DNA of 50,521 nt from Thermoplasmatota archaeon. GTDB lineage: Archaea > Thermoplasmatota > E2 > UBA202 > JdFR-43. Each line of letters opens with the position of its first letter. The stretch's first letter is position 1. The stretch is from assembly GCA_029258955.1 (NCBI GenBank), contig JAPDJT010000033.1, forward strand, positions 1-50,521, written 5' to 3'. The notes beneath the pieces were generated by a model. It searched no databases, was not told the origin of the DNA, and saw only the letters and a program-made list of their open reading frames with translations. Both the position numbers and the translations under genes were made by a program. Of this stretch, positions 14,927-24,071 are shown piece after piece.

Positions 14927-17054
14927 GCATGAAGAAAAATATTTGGAAGAATTTTTCTATAATGTTTGCAAGTATGTCAATTATATTCCATTTTACATAT
15001 GGTATAGCTACCGCCAAACTATCGCTCCACTCGCTTTCTGCTCCATGCTCATCCTTAACCTTCACTCTTACAAAATAAACTCCCTTTCTTTGCCATGAAT
15101 GACTTGCATTTACAATTTCTCCTTGTTCATATGGACCAAGCCATTTGCTTACATTTCCGTCTCCCCAATCCCATTTATAATATAGCTTGTCTCCATCTGC
15201 ATCATAGGCAACTGTAGAAAAAACATATTCTTCCCCTGCTTTTCCTTTTGTTATTCCCTTTGGCTTTTCTGGCTTTGTTGGATAATTTTTATCCACTTCT
15301 TTTAATTTTAAAGATGGGTCTCCAAATAAAGTTATTTCATAGTAACAAAATCTCATAACAACATCATTTATTCTCCACAAATTGTCTTCTTTTGAATCCT
15401 GATTTGCTTTTCCTAACTCTTTTATTCCCTCCCCAAATACAGCATCCCAAAACTCCCTAAGATACCTTTGACTTCCATAATCAATCAAATCATATGGTGG
15501 ATATTCTCCTCCACCCCATCCATATCTTGTATTCCATATGCCAGCAAAAGCACCATGAGATGTTTTAACTGTAAAATATTCTGCTATACAGTCTCCATTG
15601 TCAAATCCTCCTGCCATGCATCCTATTGAATAGGCAAAGAAATATTTATCATTCTTCAGTTCCATTACATCATCTAGCATCATTCTCATATTGTAATAGT
15701 AGTTAGAATGACCAACGTGACAAACAATATGAAATCCTTGATTAAGCAATTTCATCAAATCCTCCTTTTCCCATGGCTTATCCCTATCATACAGCTTATA
15801 AATGTCATATTCATCAGATGGAATTCCATGCGTTGTATAGTTCCCATCATTGCATTCATCTATGATTTGGTCTAAATGATTACCTCCCCATCTCGCCTCA
15901 CCAGCCCATCCTAAATCTTCGCCAACAAGCAAAACTTTTGCAATATAATCATCGTATTTGCTTTCATATTCAATCGTTTTTGTTGCAAAATTTTCTACTT
16001 CTCCCGCTGAATCAGCACATATCCTGCCAACATATACTTCTGCAATTAAATCAACGTCTCCGCTTTCGCCATCATTTGGCTCTCCCCATTTGTTGTCTTC
16101 GTCGGCATTAAAGGAGCCATCTAAACAAGCATAATATAAATCAGATGGAACATAATACCATTCATCAAGCTCCCCTTCCACCCACATATAGCGAGGTGGA
16201 ATAGTTGATGCATCGCCTCCTAACAAAACATAATCTATTCCCCAGTTTAAATAGGCCCATCTTATGAAATTTCTTATTTTTGCTTGGGTATCATTAAAAA
16301 TTGGTTTACTATCCCAAAAAGATTTGTTATTTTTTATATCTTCTACACATACTACCGTAACATTCATCCCATATTCTTCCTTCTCCTTAATAAATTCCTG
16401 GAAAGAATCCTTTAATGCTCTTGATGTAATTATTACATAATCATATTTCTTATTGCATTCTTTTCCTACCTCTCTATATTTTAAAATCATTTCTGGATTT
16501 TCAACTATCTGTAGGACTCTTTCTTCATCCTCTTTTAATCCTCTGAGCAGAGGGCTTATTTCATCTTTTTCAATATCTATGCTTACTTTTGCCTTCTTAT
16601 AATAATATATGAATTTGCTTTCCCCATCATAATAAACTGGTTGGAGCCTAAGCACAAGTATCTTATATCCTCTAAAAAGATATGTGGTTGGCTTGAATTC
16701 TTTTGCTATCAATTCAATTTTTTTATTGCCTATCTCTTTTGGAATTTCAGCTACAGGAATTTTGAATTTTCCTAACTTTTCTCTTTCCATATACTCTATG
16801 CTAATATCCTTAACTTTTCCATCTGGAGGAAGGAGAATATAAAGAGGTTTTACCGGCAGAATAGGCTTGCCAACATCACCATGGAGGGGCAAGGAATGCA
16901 TTAAAACAATGTCATATTTTTCTCCATTTATTTCAATTTCTTTTATTTCTGGCTCTGGAAAACTATATTGCAAAACAATCTTATTCTCTTCTTTTGCTTT
17001 AGTAACAAATGGCATTAATAAAAGAAGAGCAATAACTATTGTTTTCAATTTCAT
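14919..17054 (-). CDS. Secreted C25 (gingipain-like) cysteine peptidase with PKD-like domain
   Basis: The 711-residue protein starts with a signal peptide (MKLKTIVIALLLLMPFVTKA). A propeptide-like region of about 180 residues follows, then a caspase-fold C25 domain: KYDYVIITSRALKD, DYVLLGGDASTIPPRY, the histidine segment HIVCHVGHSNYYY (His446/His449) and the cysteine segment YSIGCMAGGFDNGD (Cys479). The spacing of about 30-33 residues fits the gingipain His-Cys dyad. A PKD-like domain (YDADGDKLYYKWDWGDG) follows, and a hydrophobic C terminus (IDILANIIEKFFQIFFFMQK) could hold the protein at the membrane. It would act outside the cell on proteins; Arg/Lys specificity cannot be assumed. A palindromic repeat overlaps the stop. 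Confidence 0.85.
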   Translation of the reverse strand: MKLKTIVIALLLLMPFVTKAKEENKIVLQYSFPEPEIKEIEINGEKYDIVLMHSLPLHGDVGKPILPVKPLYILLPPDGKVKDISIEYMEREKLGKFKIPVAEIPKEIGNKKIELIAKEFKPTTYLFRGYKILVLRLQPVYYDGESKFIYYYKKAKVSIDIEKDEISPLLRGLKEDEERVLQIVENPEMILKYREVGKECNKKYDYVIITSRALKDSFQEFIKEKEEYGMNVTVVCVEDIKNNKSFWDSKPIFNDTQAKIRNFIRWAYLNWGIDYVLLGGDASTIPPRYMWVEGELDEWYYVPSDLYYACLDGSFNADEDNKWGEPNDGESGDVDLIAEVYVGRICADSAGEVENFATKTIEYESKYDDYIAKVLLVGEDLGWAGEARWGGNHLDQIIDECNDGNYTTHGIPSDEYDIYKLYDRDKPWEKEDLMKLLNQGFHIVCHVGHSNYYYNMRMMLDDVMELKNDKYFFAYSIGCMAGGFDNGDCIAEYFTVKTSHGAFAGIWNTRYGWGGGEYPPYDLIDYGSQRYLREFWDAVFGEGIKELGKANQDSKEDNLWRINDVVMRFCYYEITLFGDPSLKLKEVDKNYPTKPEKPKGITKGKAGEEYVFSTVAYDADGDKLYYKWDWGDGNVSKWLGPYEQGEIVNASHSWQRKGVYFVRVKVKDEHGAESEWSDSLAVAIPYVKWNIIDILANIIEKFFQIFFFMQK

Positions 17055-17153
17055 GGAAATATATTCCCCATACTTTAAAAAATTATGCTATTGGAAGATT
17101 TTGAACTTAAAAATAAATATAGTTTTTTGGTTATTCAATAAGGTGGACGAAAA

Positions 17154-17207
17154 ATGGTATTGAAAATTTTTGGTGATTATAATGATGCCTACAAAAGATT
17201 TCGTTAA
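17154..17207 (+). CDS. Possible 17-codon leader ORF
   Basis: A short frame, ATG to TAA at 17154-17207, encodes MVLKIFGDYNDAYKRFR. It is preceded by an SD-like GGTGG and overlaps the start of the YaaA-like gene in another frame. A TATA-like AATAAATATAG lies upstream near 17112. It may couple translation to the next gene or be chance. Confidence 0.2.
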   Translation: MVLKIFGDYNDAYKRFR

Positions 17208-17883
17208 AAAGTTGCATCATGAAAAGACTTCTTCAGCGATAATAATTGCTTGCTCAGGTAGTAAAAGATCTGATAATGAGATTTGTTCTCTGAAAAATGT
17301 ATCAGCACTTTTAAACCTTAAGCAAACATCAATAAACTTCGATAACATCACAACAGAGCTTCTCAAATCTTTTAGAAGCTGTACAGAAAAGGAGTACTCT
17401 GATGCTGTTAAATCCTCTGAAAATTATCCTGCCTTTCTGAGATATAAAGGATTGTTTTACGATGCAGTATGGAGTCATGGAAAAACACAGGTATGGGAAA
17501 AGGTTATTAAGGAAAACTGGAAAGTTCTCATACTCTCCGCGTATTACGGTTTTTTGAAAATCACTGACCCTGTAAAGAAATACAATTTACAAATGTCGAA
17601 GCTTAAGGCAAAGTGTAAAAGAAATCTTCCGCAAATATTGCAAGCAATAAAAAATGCTAATAATTTCAAGAACATTTATTTCTTTGCATCGAATACATAT
17701 ACTAAACCGTTTAAGGAAAAACTGGGCAATATCTATCAAATACGTTTATTTGACTATCTTAAAAAGGGAATTTATGGGCGATATGCTAGAAAATATTATA
17801 AAGAAGCTGGTCATCTATTTGCCTCAATTATTTCTGGAGAAATTTGTGGATCCACTAGATTCGTAAGGCTTGAGGTGATGTAA
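17182..17883 (+). CDS. YaaA-like protein (peroxide-stress/DNA-binding fold)
   Basis: The 234-residue protein resembles YaaA: an N-terminal strand with AIIIACSGSKR, a central FLRYKGLFYDAVW, and the key segment VLILSAYYGFLKITDPVKKYNLQM seen in shorter form as the SGLYGxLRPLD..PYRLEM motif of YaaA. E. coli YaaA protects DNA during peroxide stress and has a DNA-binding fold; the biochemical role is not settled. I chose ATG 17182 because GGTGAT lies just upstream; TTG 17170 and ATG 17185 are alternatives. The stop is followed directly by the start of the next gene. Codon use looks less AT-biased than in the flanking genes, possibly a sign of transfer. Confidence 0.62.
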   Translation: MMPTKDFVKKLHHEKTSSAIIIACSGSKRSDNEICSLKNVSALLNLKQTSINFDNITTELLKSFRSCTEKEYSDAVKSSENYPAFLRYKGLFYDAVWSHGKTQVWEKVIKENWKVLILSAYYGFLKITDPVKKYNLQMSKLKAKCKRNLPQILQAIKNANNFKNIYFFASNTYTKPFKEKLGNIYQIRLFDYLKKGIYGRYARKYYKEAGHLFASIISGEICGSTRFVRLEVM

Positions 17884-18696
17884 ATGGATCACGAGCTCAT
17901 TGAAATGCTGAAAAACTTTATTGAAAAAAATTCTAGGAAAATAGATTTACAGTTTGATCCATCTCATGAGTCTAAACTTCCTATTGATCCTTATTCCAAG
18001 AGCTACCAAGAGAAGAAAAGAACTGCTCATTACCTTCTACTTGTTGCATCTATAGATGAGGGTAATGTGGTTGGAAAAGCAGATAATGCGAGAAAACTCA
18101 TTGTAAATTTATACAAGCATTTCGATGAAAAGCTTTTTGAAATAACTGATGAGAGTCTTCTTGATAAAGTTCTGGACAATATCAGTTTACCGCTTAGCAG
18201 GCTCAAGAGAAAAATTCCAGAAATTCTCGTAAGTGTTAATAGATTTGTAGACAAAAAGGCTAACGGGGATCTCATTAAGTATAGCAAGGAGTTTCACACC
18301 CCTTCTGATTTTGTTAGTCAGCTCGGGAAAAACATTGTTCGTATGGGTAAAAATAAATCTTCTACAAGAAAGAAAGCTTGGATGTACATGCGATGGATGG
18401 TCAGAGATTACCCAGATTTAAGGATATTTGATCATTTTTCTCCTAAAGAACTTTTCATACCGCTTGATAAAAATGTTGCAAGAGTTGCTATATGCTGCGG
18501 AGAAATATGTTGTAAAAAAGCCCTAAACTGGAGAGATGTGGTGAAAGTAACTAAATTCGCAAGGAGACTATATCCAAACGATCCTGCAAAAATTGATTAT
18601 CCATTCTTTATTTTAGGGAAAAAGCTTTTAGAAAAAAATAAAGGAAAGCCATTAAACAAGCAAACTCTTAAGAATCTTCTAAGAGAACTTTTATAA
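17884..18696 (+). CDS. HhH-GPD-like DNA glycosylase (AGOG/DUF2400-like)
   Basis: The 270-residue helical protein resembles the HhH-GPD glycosylase superfamily, mostly the DUF2400 and archaeal AGOG branches. A hairpin-like helix region lies near residues 143-162. It is followed by KKAWMYMRWMVRDYPDLR (candidate catalytic Lys163/Lys164), the FIPLDKNVARVA segment (candidate Asp195), and a later NWRDVVKVTKFARRLYPNDP. The Lys-to-Asp distance of about 32 residues equals that in AGOG, a bifunctional 8-oxoguanine glycosylase/lyase. The gene begins 0 nt after the YaaA-like stop, with GAGGTGAT as its binding site, so the pair is translated together. The substrate is inferred, not shown. Confidence 0.55.
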   Translation: MDHELIEMLKNFIEKNSRKIDLQFDPSHESKLPIDPYSKSYQEKKRTAHYLLLVASIDEGNVVGKADNARKLIVNLYKHFDEKLFEITDESLLDKVLDNISLPLSRLKRKIPEILVSVNRFVDKKANGDLIKYSKEFHTPSDFVSQLGKNIVRMGKNKSSTRKKAWMYMRWMVRDYPDLRIFDHFSPKELFIPLDKNVARVAICCGEICCKKALNWRDVVKVTKFARRLYPNDPAKIDYPFFILGKKLLEKNKGKPLNKQTLKNLLRELL

Positions 18697-18697
18697 C

Positions 18698-18730
18698 GGC
18701 AATTACCATAGAAACATCTCTTTCATTCAT
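18698..18730 (+). repeat. Dispersed palindromic repeat, right-half fragment
   Basis: The GGCAATTACCATAGAAACAT segment followed by CTCTTTCATTCATG matches the right half of the repeat family. It starts one base after the glycosylase stop codon. Confidence 0.45.
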
Positions 18731-18801
18731 GAAAAATGCACAACAACAATTCTTTTCATTCATTTTTTCATTTTACATATCCTCTAAAAATCAAGCGTCG
18801 C

Positions 18802-18878
18802 AAATGGAAGATATGGTTGTTATTGGCATATTGCATGGAAGAAATTTACTATGGCAACATTTTATTTCATTAATTTTT
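18802..18878 (+). repeat. Dispersed palindromic repeat, reference copy
   Basis: This is the most complete copy. It has left arm AAATGGAAGATATGGTTGTT, core ATTGGCATATTGCATGGAAG, and right part AAATTTACTATGGCAACATT followed by TTATTTCATTAATTTTT. The two arms are imperfect inverted repeats of about 22 nt. No open frame runs through it. It lies in the gap between the glycosylase gene and smc. Confidence 0.65.
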
Positions 18879-18941
18879 CCCATGCATCTCTAAAAAATCA
18901 TTAATCTTATATACCACTCTCCATTAATTTTAAGGGATGGG

Positions 18942-21900
18942 ATGTACTTAAAGGAGATTATCTTAGAGAACTTTAAATCATTTGGAAACAGGATTAGAAT
19001 ACCTTTTCTTCCTGGCTTCACCGCCATTACCGGGCCAAATGGCTCAGGCAAATCAAATATTGTTGATGCGATTCTTTTTGTTCTTGGTGTAAGGAGCCCA
19101 AAAATGATGAGGGCTGGTAGGCTTACAGATTTGATTTATAAGGGAAATAGAGAGGCAAATTATTGTAAGGTATCATTAGTTTTTGATAATTCTTCTCATG
19201 AAATTCCTATTGAAAGTGACGAAATTGTGCTAACAAGAAAAATAAAACTGGCTCCTTTGCCAGATAATCCTCAAAATTATTATAGCTACTTTTACATAAA
19301 CGGAAAATCAGCCTCCTTAAATGAGTTCATTGATTTGCTTTCTTCTGCAAATATATCACCAAATAGCATTGTTCAGCAAGGAGATGTTACAGCAATTGTC
19401 GAAATGGGGGATGTGCAGAGAAGAAAAATTATAGATGAGATGGCAGGGATTGCAGACTTTGACAAGGAAATAGAAAAAGCTCAAAAGGAAAGGGGGGAAG
19501 TAGAAAGAAATATGGAATATATTGAAATAATTCTTGGAGAAATAAAGAGGCAAATAAGGCAATTAAAAAAGGATAGAGATGAGGCAATAAGATATAAGAA
19601 ATTATTAGATGAGCTGGAAAAAAAGAAGGCAATGCTATCATATAAGAAAAAACTGGAGATTGAAAGAGAGATAAGAGAAGTGCAGAAACAAATTGAGCAT
19701 TATGAAAATGAAAGGAAAAGGTATGAGGAAGAGATTAAAAAATTAAAAGAGGAATATAAGGAAAAGCAAATTAAATTTCAGGAAATAGAAGATAAACTTA
19801 CAGAAATGGGTGGAGAGGAGCTTCTGGAGATTAAAAATAAAATAGATTTTTTCAAGGAAGAGTCAATTAAAGCAAAGGAAAAAATAAATTATTATAGAAA
19901 GGAAATCGCTGAGAAAAAAGGAGAAATTGAAGAACTGGAAAGTATAAAAAAGAAAGTTGAGAAAGAATTGAATGGCTACGAAAGAAAATTAAAAAGTATA
20001 AGCAGGGAAATTGAGAAAATTGATAAGGAAATAGAAAAAAAGGAAAAGGAAACAAGGAGGAAAAGAGAAGAAATAGAAAAATCAGATGAAAAATCAATTG
20101 AAATAAGCAGAGAAATTGCAAAGATAAAAAAAGAAATAGAGAATATCCAAAACGAATTACATTCCTTAAAATTAAATAAGGATAGGGTGGAACAACAAAA
20201 GGAAATGTTAGCAGTGCAAATAAACGAACTCCAAGAAGAGAAGAAATCTTTTGAATTTGAAGAAAAGGAAATAAAATGGGAAATCAGCCAGATAAAAAAG
20301 GAAGAAAAGGAAATTGATAGGAAAAGGAAAGAGTTAGAAAAAGCTTTATTTGATAACAAAAAAGAGGAGGCTACTATTAATGAAAAGCTTAGGGAATTAG
20401 AAAAAGAGACAATATTTTTGCAGAGAGAATTGGCTAAATTAAGGGCAAAAGAAGATGCTTCATCACTATCTCCTGCAACTCGAGAAATTTTAAGGCTGAG
20501 AGATGAAGGCATAATAAAGGGAATACATGGCACAATTGCAGAGTTAGGAAAAACTGAGGAAGAATACCAAAAAGCTTTAGAGGTTGCTGCTGGGCGAAGA
20601 ATAGAGGCAATAGTTGTTGAGGATGATGAGGTTGCTGCAAAATGTATTGAGCATTTGAAAAAGAATGGATATGGAAGAGCTACTTTTCTTCCATTAAATA
20701 AATTAATGTCTGGTAAGCCAAGGGGAAAGGCATTGCTTGTTGTAAGAGATGAGAGTGCCATTGGTTTTGCTATTGATTTAATAAAATTTGATTCTCGTTA
20801 TAAGGATGCTTTCTGGTATGTGTTTGGGGACACAATTGTAGTAAGGAGCTTAAATGATGCCCGCCGCCTGATGGGAGGAGTAAGACTTGTTACTTTAGAT
20901 GGTGAGCTAATTGAGCCTTCTGGAGCAATAACTGGAGGGAGTCTGCCAGAAAGAAGTTTATTTAGCTTGAGTGACGCCAAAAGAATAACTGAAATAAATG
21001 AAAGGCTGAGAGAAATAAGTTATGAGCAAGAAAACTTGGCTAAAAAGCTTATTGAAATAAAAGACAATCTTGGAAAAATTGAGGAAGAACTGCATGGCTT
21101 GCCAACAATAGCTGACATAGAAAAAGTGGAAAAATTAGAGATAAGGAAAAGAGAAATTGAAAATAAACTTAAAAACATTGGAAAAGAATTGGAAAAGAAG
21201 GAAAAAGAATATGAAAAAATTATAAGTGAATTAAATGTAATTGATGAGAAAATTAAGGAAAAAGAGAGTAAATTGCAGGAATTGGAAGAAATCAGGAAAA
21301 GAAAGGAAGAAGAGCTTTATAGAATAGCAACAAAAGAAGCTTTGAAGGAGTTAGAGGCTATAAAGGAAGAGATTGAAAAGTTAAAGGAGAGGAAAATTTC
21401 TTTGGAAGGAGAAAAAAGGGCTTTAAGTAAAGAATATGAGATAGTTAATGGGAAGAAAAAGGAGATAGAAGATAAATTGCTTCTGGCAAAAAATAAATTA
21501 GAGGAAATTGAAGAAAAGTTAGGTATAGAGGAAAAGAATCTTGAAGAAAGTGTAGCAGAGTTAAAAGCATATGAAGAAATAGAAAGGAAGCTTCTTTCAA
21601 AAACTAAAGGACTAACAAAAGAAAGAGATGATTTATTAAGGCAGATATATGAAATAGAGCAGAAGATTGATAGTTTATCAACAAAAATAGAAACATCTAT
21701 TGATTTAATTGCCAAAGCTAAAGCAAGAATGCCTACATTAGAAAGTGCTTTAGCAGAGCTAATAAACATTGAATATGAATTTAAGGAAGATGAGATTCCC
21801 TCCATTGAAGAAATAAAGAAAAGAATAGATGAAATTGAAAAAGAGCTTCAAAATCTTCAGCCAGTAAATATGAGGGCTTTGGAGGAATATGAAAGGCAGG

Positions 21901-22472
21901 AAGAAAGAAAGAAAAAATTTGAGGAAGATTTGAATAAGCTAAAAGAGCAAAGAAAGAATCTGATAAAGCTGGAGGAGGAGATAAAGAAAAAGAAGAAAGA
22001 TACTTTCTATCGCGTTTTCAATGAAATAAACAAAAACTTCCAAAAGATTTATAAAGAGCTCGCAGGCGGAGAAGGCGAATTAATATTGGAAAAACCTGAT
22101 AATCCTTTTGAAGGGGGATTGATGATAAAGGTTAGACCGGAAGGCAAGAAAGCATTGCATTTAAATGCTCTCTCTGGTGGAGAGAAAAGCATAGCATCGT
22201 TGGCTTTCATTTTCGCATTGCAAGCATACGAACCTTCTCCATTCTATGTATTGGATGAAGTAGACATGTTTCTGGATGAAAGAAATGCAGAAAAAGTTGC
22301 CAAGATTATAGCGCAAAAAGCTAAGGATACGCAGTTCATTGTAGTTTCATTGAGGAGAATAACATTAAAGCATGCCCATCACATATACGGAGTTACAATT
22401 AGCAATGGACTATCAACAATTATAGGAAATGTTAATTTGGAGGAAGTTGAAGAAATAGTTGAGATAAAATGA
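18942..22472 (+). CDS. smc: Chromosome segregation protein SMC
   Basis: The 1176-residue SMC ATPase compacts and segregates the chromosome as a dimer with ScpA/ScpB. The N-terminal head has Walker A GPNGSGKSN (about residues 32-40). Two long coiled coils, rich in Glu, Lys and Ile, flank a hinge at about residues 515-675 (GIHGTIAELGKTEEEYQKAL, RATFLPLNKL, GDTIVVRSLNDARRLM, SGAITGGS). The C-terminal head has the signature LNALSGGEKSIASLAF and Walker B PFYVLDEVDMFLDERN. A TATA-like TTATATACC lies about 27-30 nt upstream of the start; ATG 18937 is out of frame. The stop overlaps scpA as ATGA, forming a three-gene operon. Confidence 0.97.
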   Translation: MYLKEIILENFKSFGNRIRIPFLPGFTAITGPNGSGKSNIVDAILFVLGVRSPKMMRAGRLTDLIYKGNREANYCKVSLVFDNSSHEIPIESDEIVLTRKIKLAPLPDNPQNYYSYFYINGKSASLNEFIDLLSSANISPNSIVQQGDVTAIVEMGDVQRRKIIDEMAGIADFDKEIEKAQKERGEVERNMEYIEIILGEIKRQIRQLKKDRDEAIRYKKLLDELEKKKAMLSYKKKLEIEREIREVQKQIEHYENERKRYEEEIKKLKEEYKEKQIKFQEIEDKLTEMGGEELLEIKNKIDFFKEESIKAKEKINYYRKEIAEKKGEIEELESIKKKVEKELNGYERKLKSISREIEKIDKEIEKKEKETRRKREEIEKSDEKSIEISREIAKIKKEIENIQNELHSLKLNKDRVEQQKEMLAVQINELQEEKKSFEFEEKEIKWEISQIKKEEKEIDRKRKELEKALFDNKKEEATINEKLRELEKETIFLQRELAKLRAKEDASSLSPATREILRLRDEGIIKGIHGTIAELGKTEEEYQKALEVAAGRRIEAIVVEDDEVAAKCIEHLKKNGYGRATFLPLNKLMSGKPRGKALLVVRDESAIGFAIDLIKFDSRYKDAFWYVFGDTIVVRSLNDARRLMGGVRLVTLDGELIEPSGAITGGSLPERSLFSLSDAKRITEINERLREISYEQENLAKKLIEIKDNLGKIEEELHGLPTIADIEKVEKLEIRKREIENKLKNIGKELEKKEKEYEKIISELNVIDEKIKEKESKLQELEEIRKRKEEELYRIATKEALKELEAIKEEIEKLKERKISLEGEKRALSKEYEIVNGKKKEIEDKLLLAKNKLEEIEEKLGIEEKNLEESVAELKAYEEIERKLLSKTKGLTKERDDLLRQIYEIEQKIDSLSTKIETSIDLIAKAKARMPTLESALAELINIEYEFKEDEIPSIEEIKKRIDEIEKELQNLQPVNMRALEEYERQEERKKKFEEDLNKLKEQRKNLIKLEEEIKKKKKDTFYRVFNEINKNFQKIYKELAGGEGELILEKPDNPFEGGLMIKVRPEGKKALHLNALSGGEKSIASLAFIFALQAYEPSPFYVLDEVDMFLDERNAEKVAKIIAQKAKDTQFIVVSLRRITLKHAHHIYGVTISNGLSTIIGNVNLEEVEEIVEIK

Positions 22473-23263
22473 AGGAGGAAAAAATTATTGAGCATATAGT
22501 TTCAAACAAAGAAATGCTTTACAGAGAAGAAAATATGGAAAAGTATATAAACATAATAAGGAACAAAATTTACATAAAGAATCCTTTTGATAGGGCAATT
22601 GCAGCAATTTTTGAATTGGTAATAGAAAAGGAAATTGACCCATTGCAAATTGATTTGATTACCTTTTCAAAACTCTATCTTGAAAAACTTAGGAAATATG
22701 GAGAGATAAATTTGGTAGTAGCTGGAAAAATAATTTTGATGGCATGGAAAATATTAAAGATGCAAAGCCAAAAAGTTCTCGAAAATATGGAAGAAAAAGA
22801 GGAAGAAATGCAATACGACTATGATTTTCCAGATTGGTATGCTGATGATGAAGCATTTTATTATACAAAGAAAACGCTGGAAGAAGAATTACCATTGGAA
22901 AGGAAAATTAGAAGAATGCCATCGAGAAAGGTTACTTTGATAGAGCTTATAAATGCTTTTGAAGAAGCTAAGGAAGAAATAAAGAAGAGGGAGAGGAAAA
23001 GAAAAATGAAAGCAAGGATTCCAACAAATTTTGCTGAACATACTCATAAAGAAGATATAGAAAAAGATATAAAGAAAGTGATGGAAAAATTAAGTAAATT
23101 GAATGGAAGAGCTATTCCATTAAGCAAGTTATGTAATGGAAAGGATGAATTGCTTTCCATATTGCTTCCTTTATTATTCCTGGCTAAGGAAGGAAATATA
23201 ATAATTTGGCAGGAGAATTTCCCATATGGGGAGATATATGTAAAAGTCAATCATGGAAGCTAA
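22469..23263 (+). CDS. scpA: Segregation and condensation protein A
   Basis: The 264-residue protein is a kleisin. The N-terminal region has FDRAIAAIFELVIEKEIDP and LDLITFSKLYLEKLRKYGEI-type helices that contact the SMC neck (visible here as QIDLITFSKLYLEKLRKYGE). A long acidic, low-complexity middle contains EEKEEEMQYDYDFPDW. A C-terminal winged helix (LIELINAFEEAKEEI, LLPLLFLAKEGNI) would bind the SMC cap. It closes the ring with SMC and recruits ScpB. The start overlaps the smc stop, and the end overlaps scpB by 11 nt. Confidence 0.9.
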   Translation: MKEEKIIEHIVSNKEMLYREENMEKYINIIRNKIYIKNPFDRAIAAIFELVIEKEIDPLQIDLITFSKLYLEKLRKYGEINLVVAGKIILMAWKILKMQSQKVLENMEEKEEEMQYDYDFPDWYADDEAFYYTKKTLEEELPLERKIRRMPSRKVTLIELINAFEEAKEEIKKRERKRKMKARIPTNFAEHTHKEDIEKDIKKVMEKLSKLNGRAIPLSKLCNGKDELLSILLPLLFLAKEGNIIIWQENFPYGEIYVKVNHGS

Positions 23264-23740
23264 AAGAATTGTTGAAGCAATATTATTTGCAGCTGGAAAG
23301 CCGGTTAGCAAGGAAGAGCTTAAAAAATATGTTAAAGGAAAGGTTGAAGAGATAATTAAAGAGTTAAAAAAGGAATACGAGAAATCTGCAATTGAAATTC
23401 TGGAAATAGATGGCAAATATGTTATGCAACTTAAAGATAAATATGCAGAATATGCAAAAAAATTTGCTCCAATGGAGTTGTCAAAGGCATTGCTCAAAAC
23501 CCTTGCCTTAATTGCATATCATCAGCCAATTAAACAATCTGAATTGAAGAAAATTGTAGGAAGTCAAATTTACGAACATGTGAAAGAGCTAAGGAAAAAA
23601 GGTTTTATAAGAACAAAAAAAGAAGGGAGGACAAAATTGGTTGAGCTCACTAATTACTTCTACGATTATTTTGGATTTGACAGAAAAGAAAAAGAAAAAA
23701 TTAAAGAGATATTATACAAGAAAATCGAAGGGAAGAGAGA

Positions 23741-23744
<4 letters not shown>
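23253..23744 (+). CDS. scpB: Segregation and condensation protein B
   Basis: The 163-residue protein has two winged-helix domains typical of ScpB. The first begins [21 protein letters not shown] and includes the strand [20 protein letters not shown]. The second has [20 protein letters not shown], then [20 protein letters not shown] and the wing [19 protein letters not shown]. It binds the kleisin ScpA as a dimer. It is the last gene of smc-scpA-scpB and converges on rpl12 with a 4-bp overlap. Confidence 0.93.
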
Positions 23745-24067
<323 letters not shown>

Positions 24068-24071
24068 TTTT

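Noticed and set aside
19976-20761. 261-codon frame antisense to smc
   Set aside because: Ser/Phe/Leu-rich translation typical of the complement of coiled-coil coding DNA; smc on the other strand is certain.
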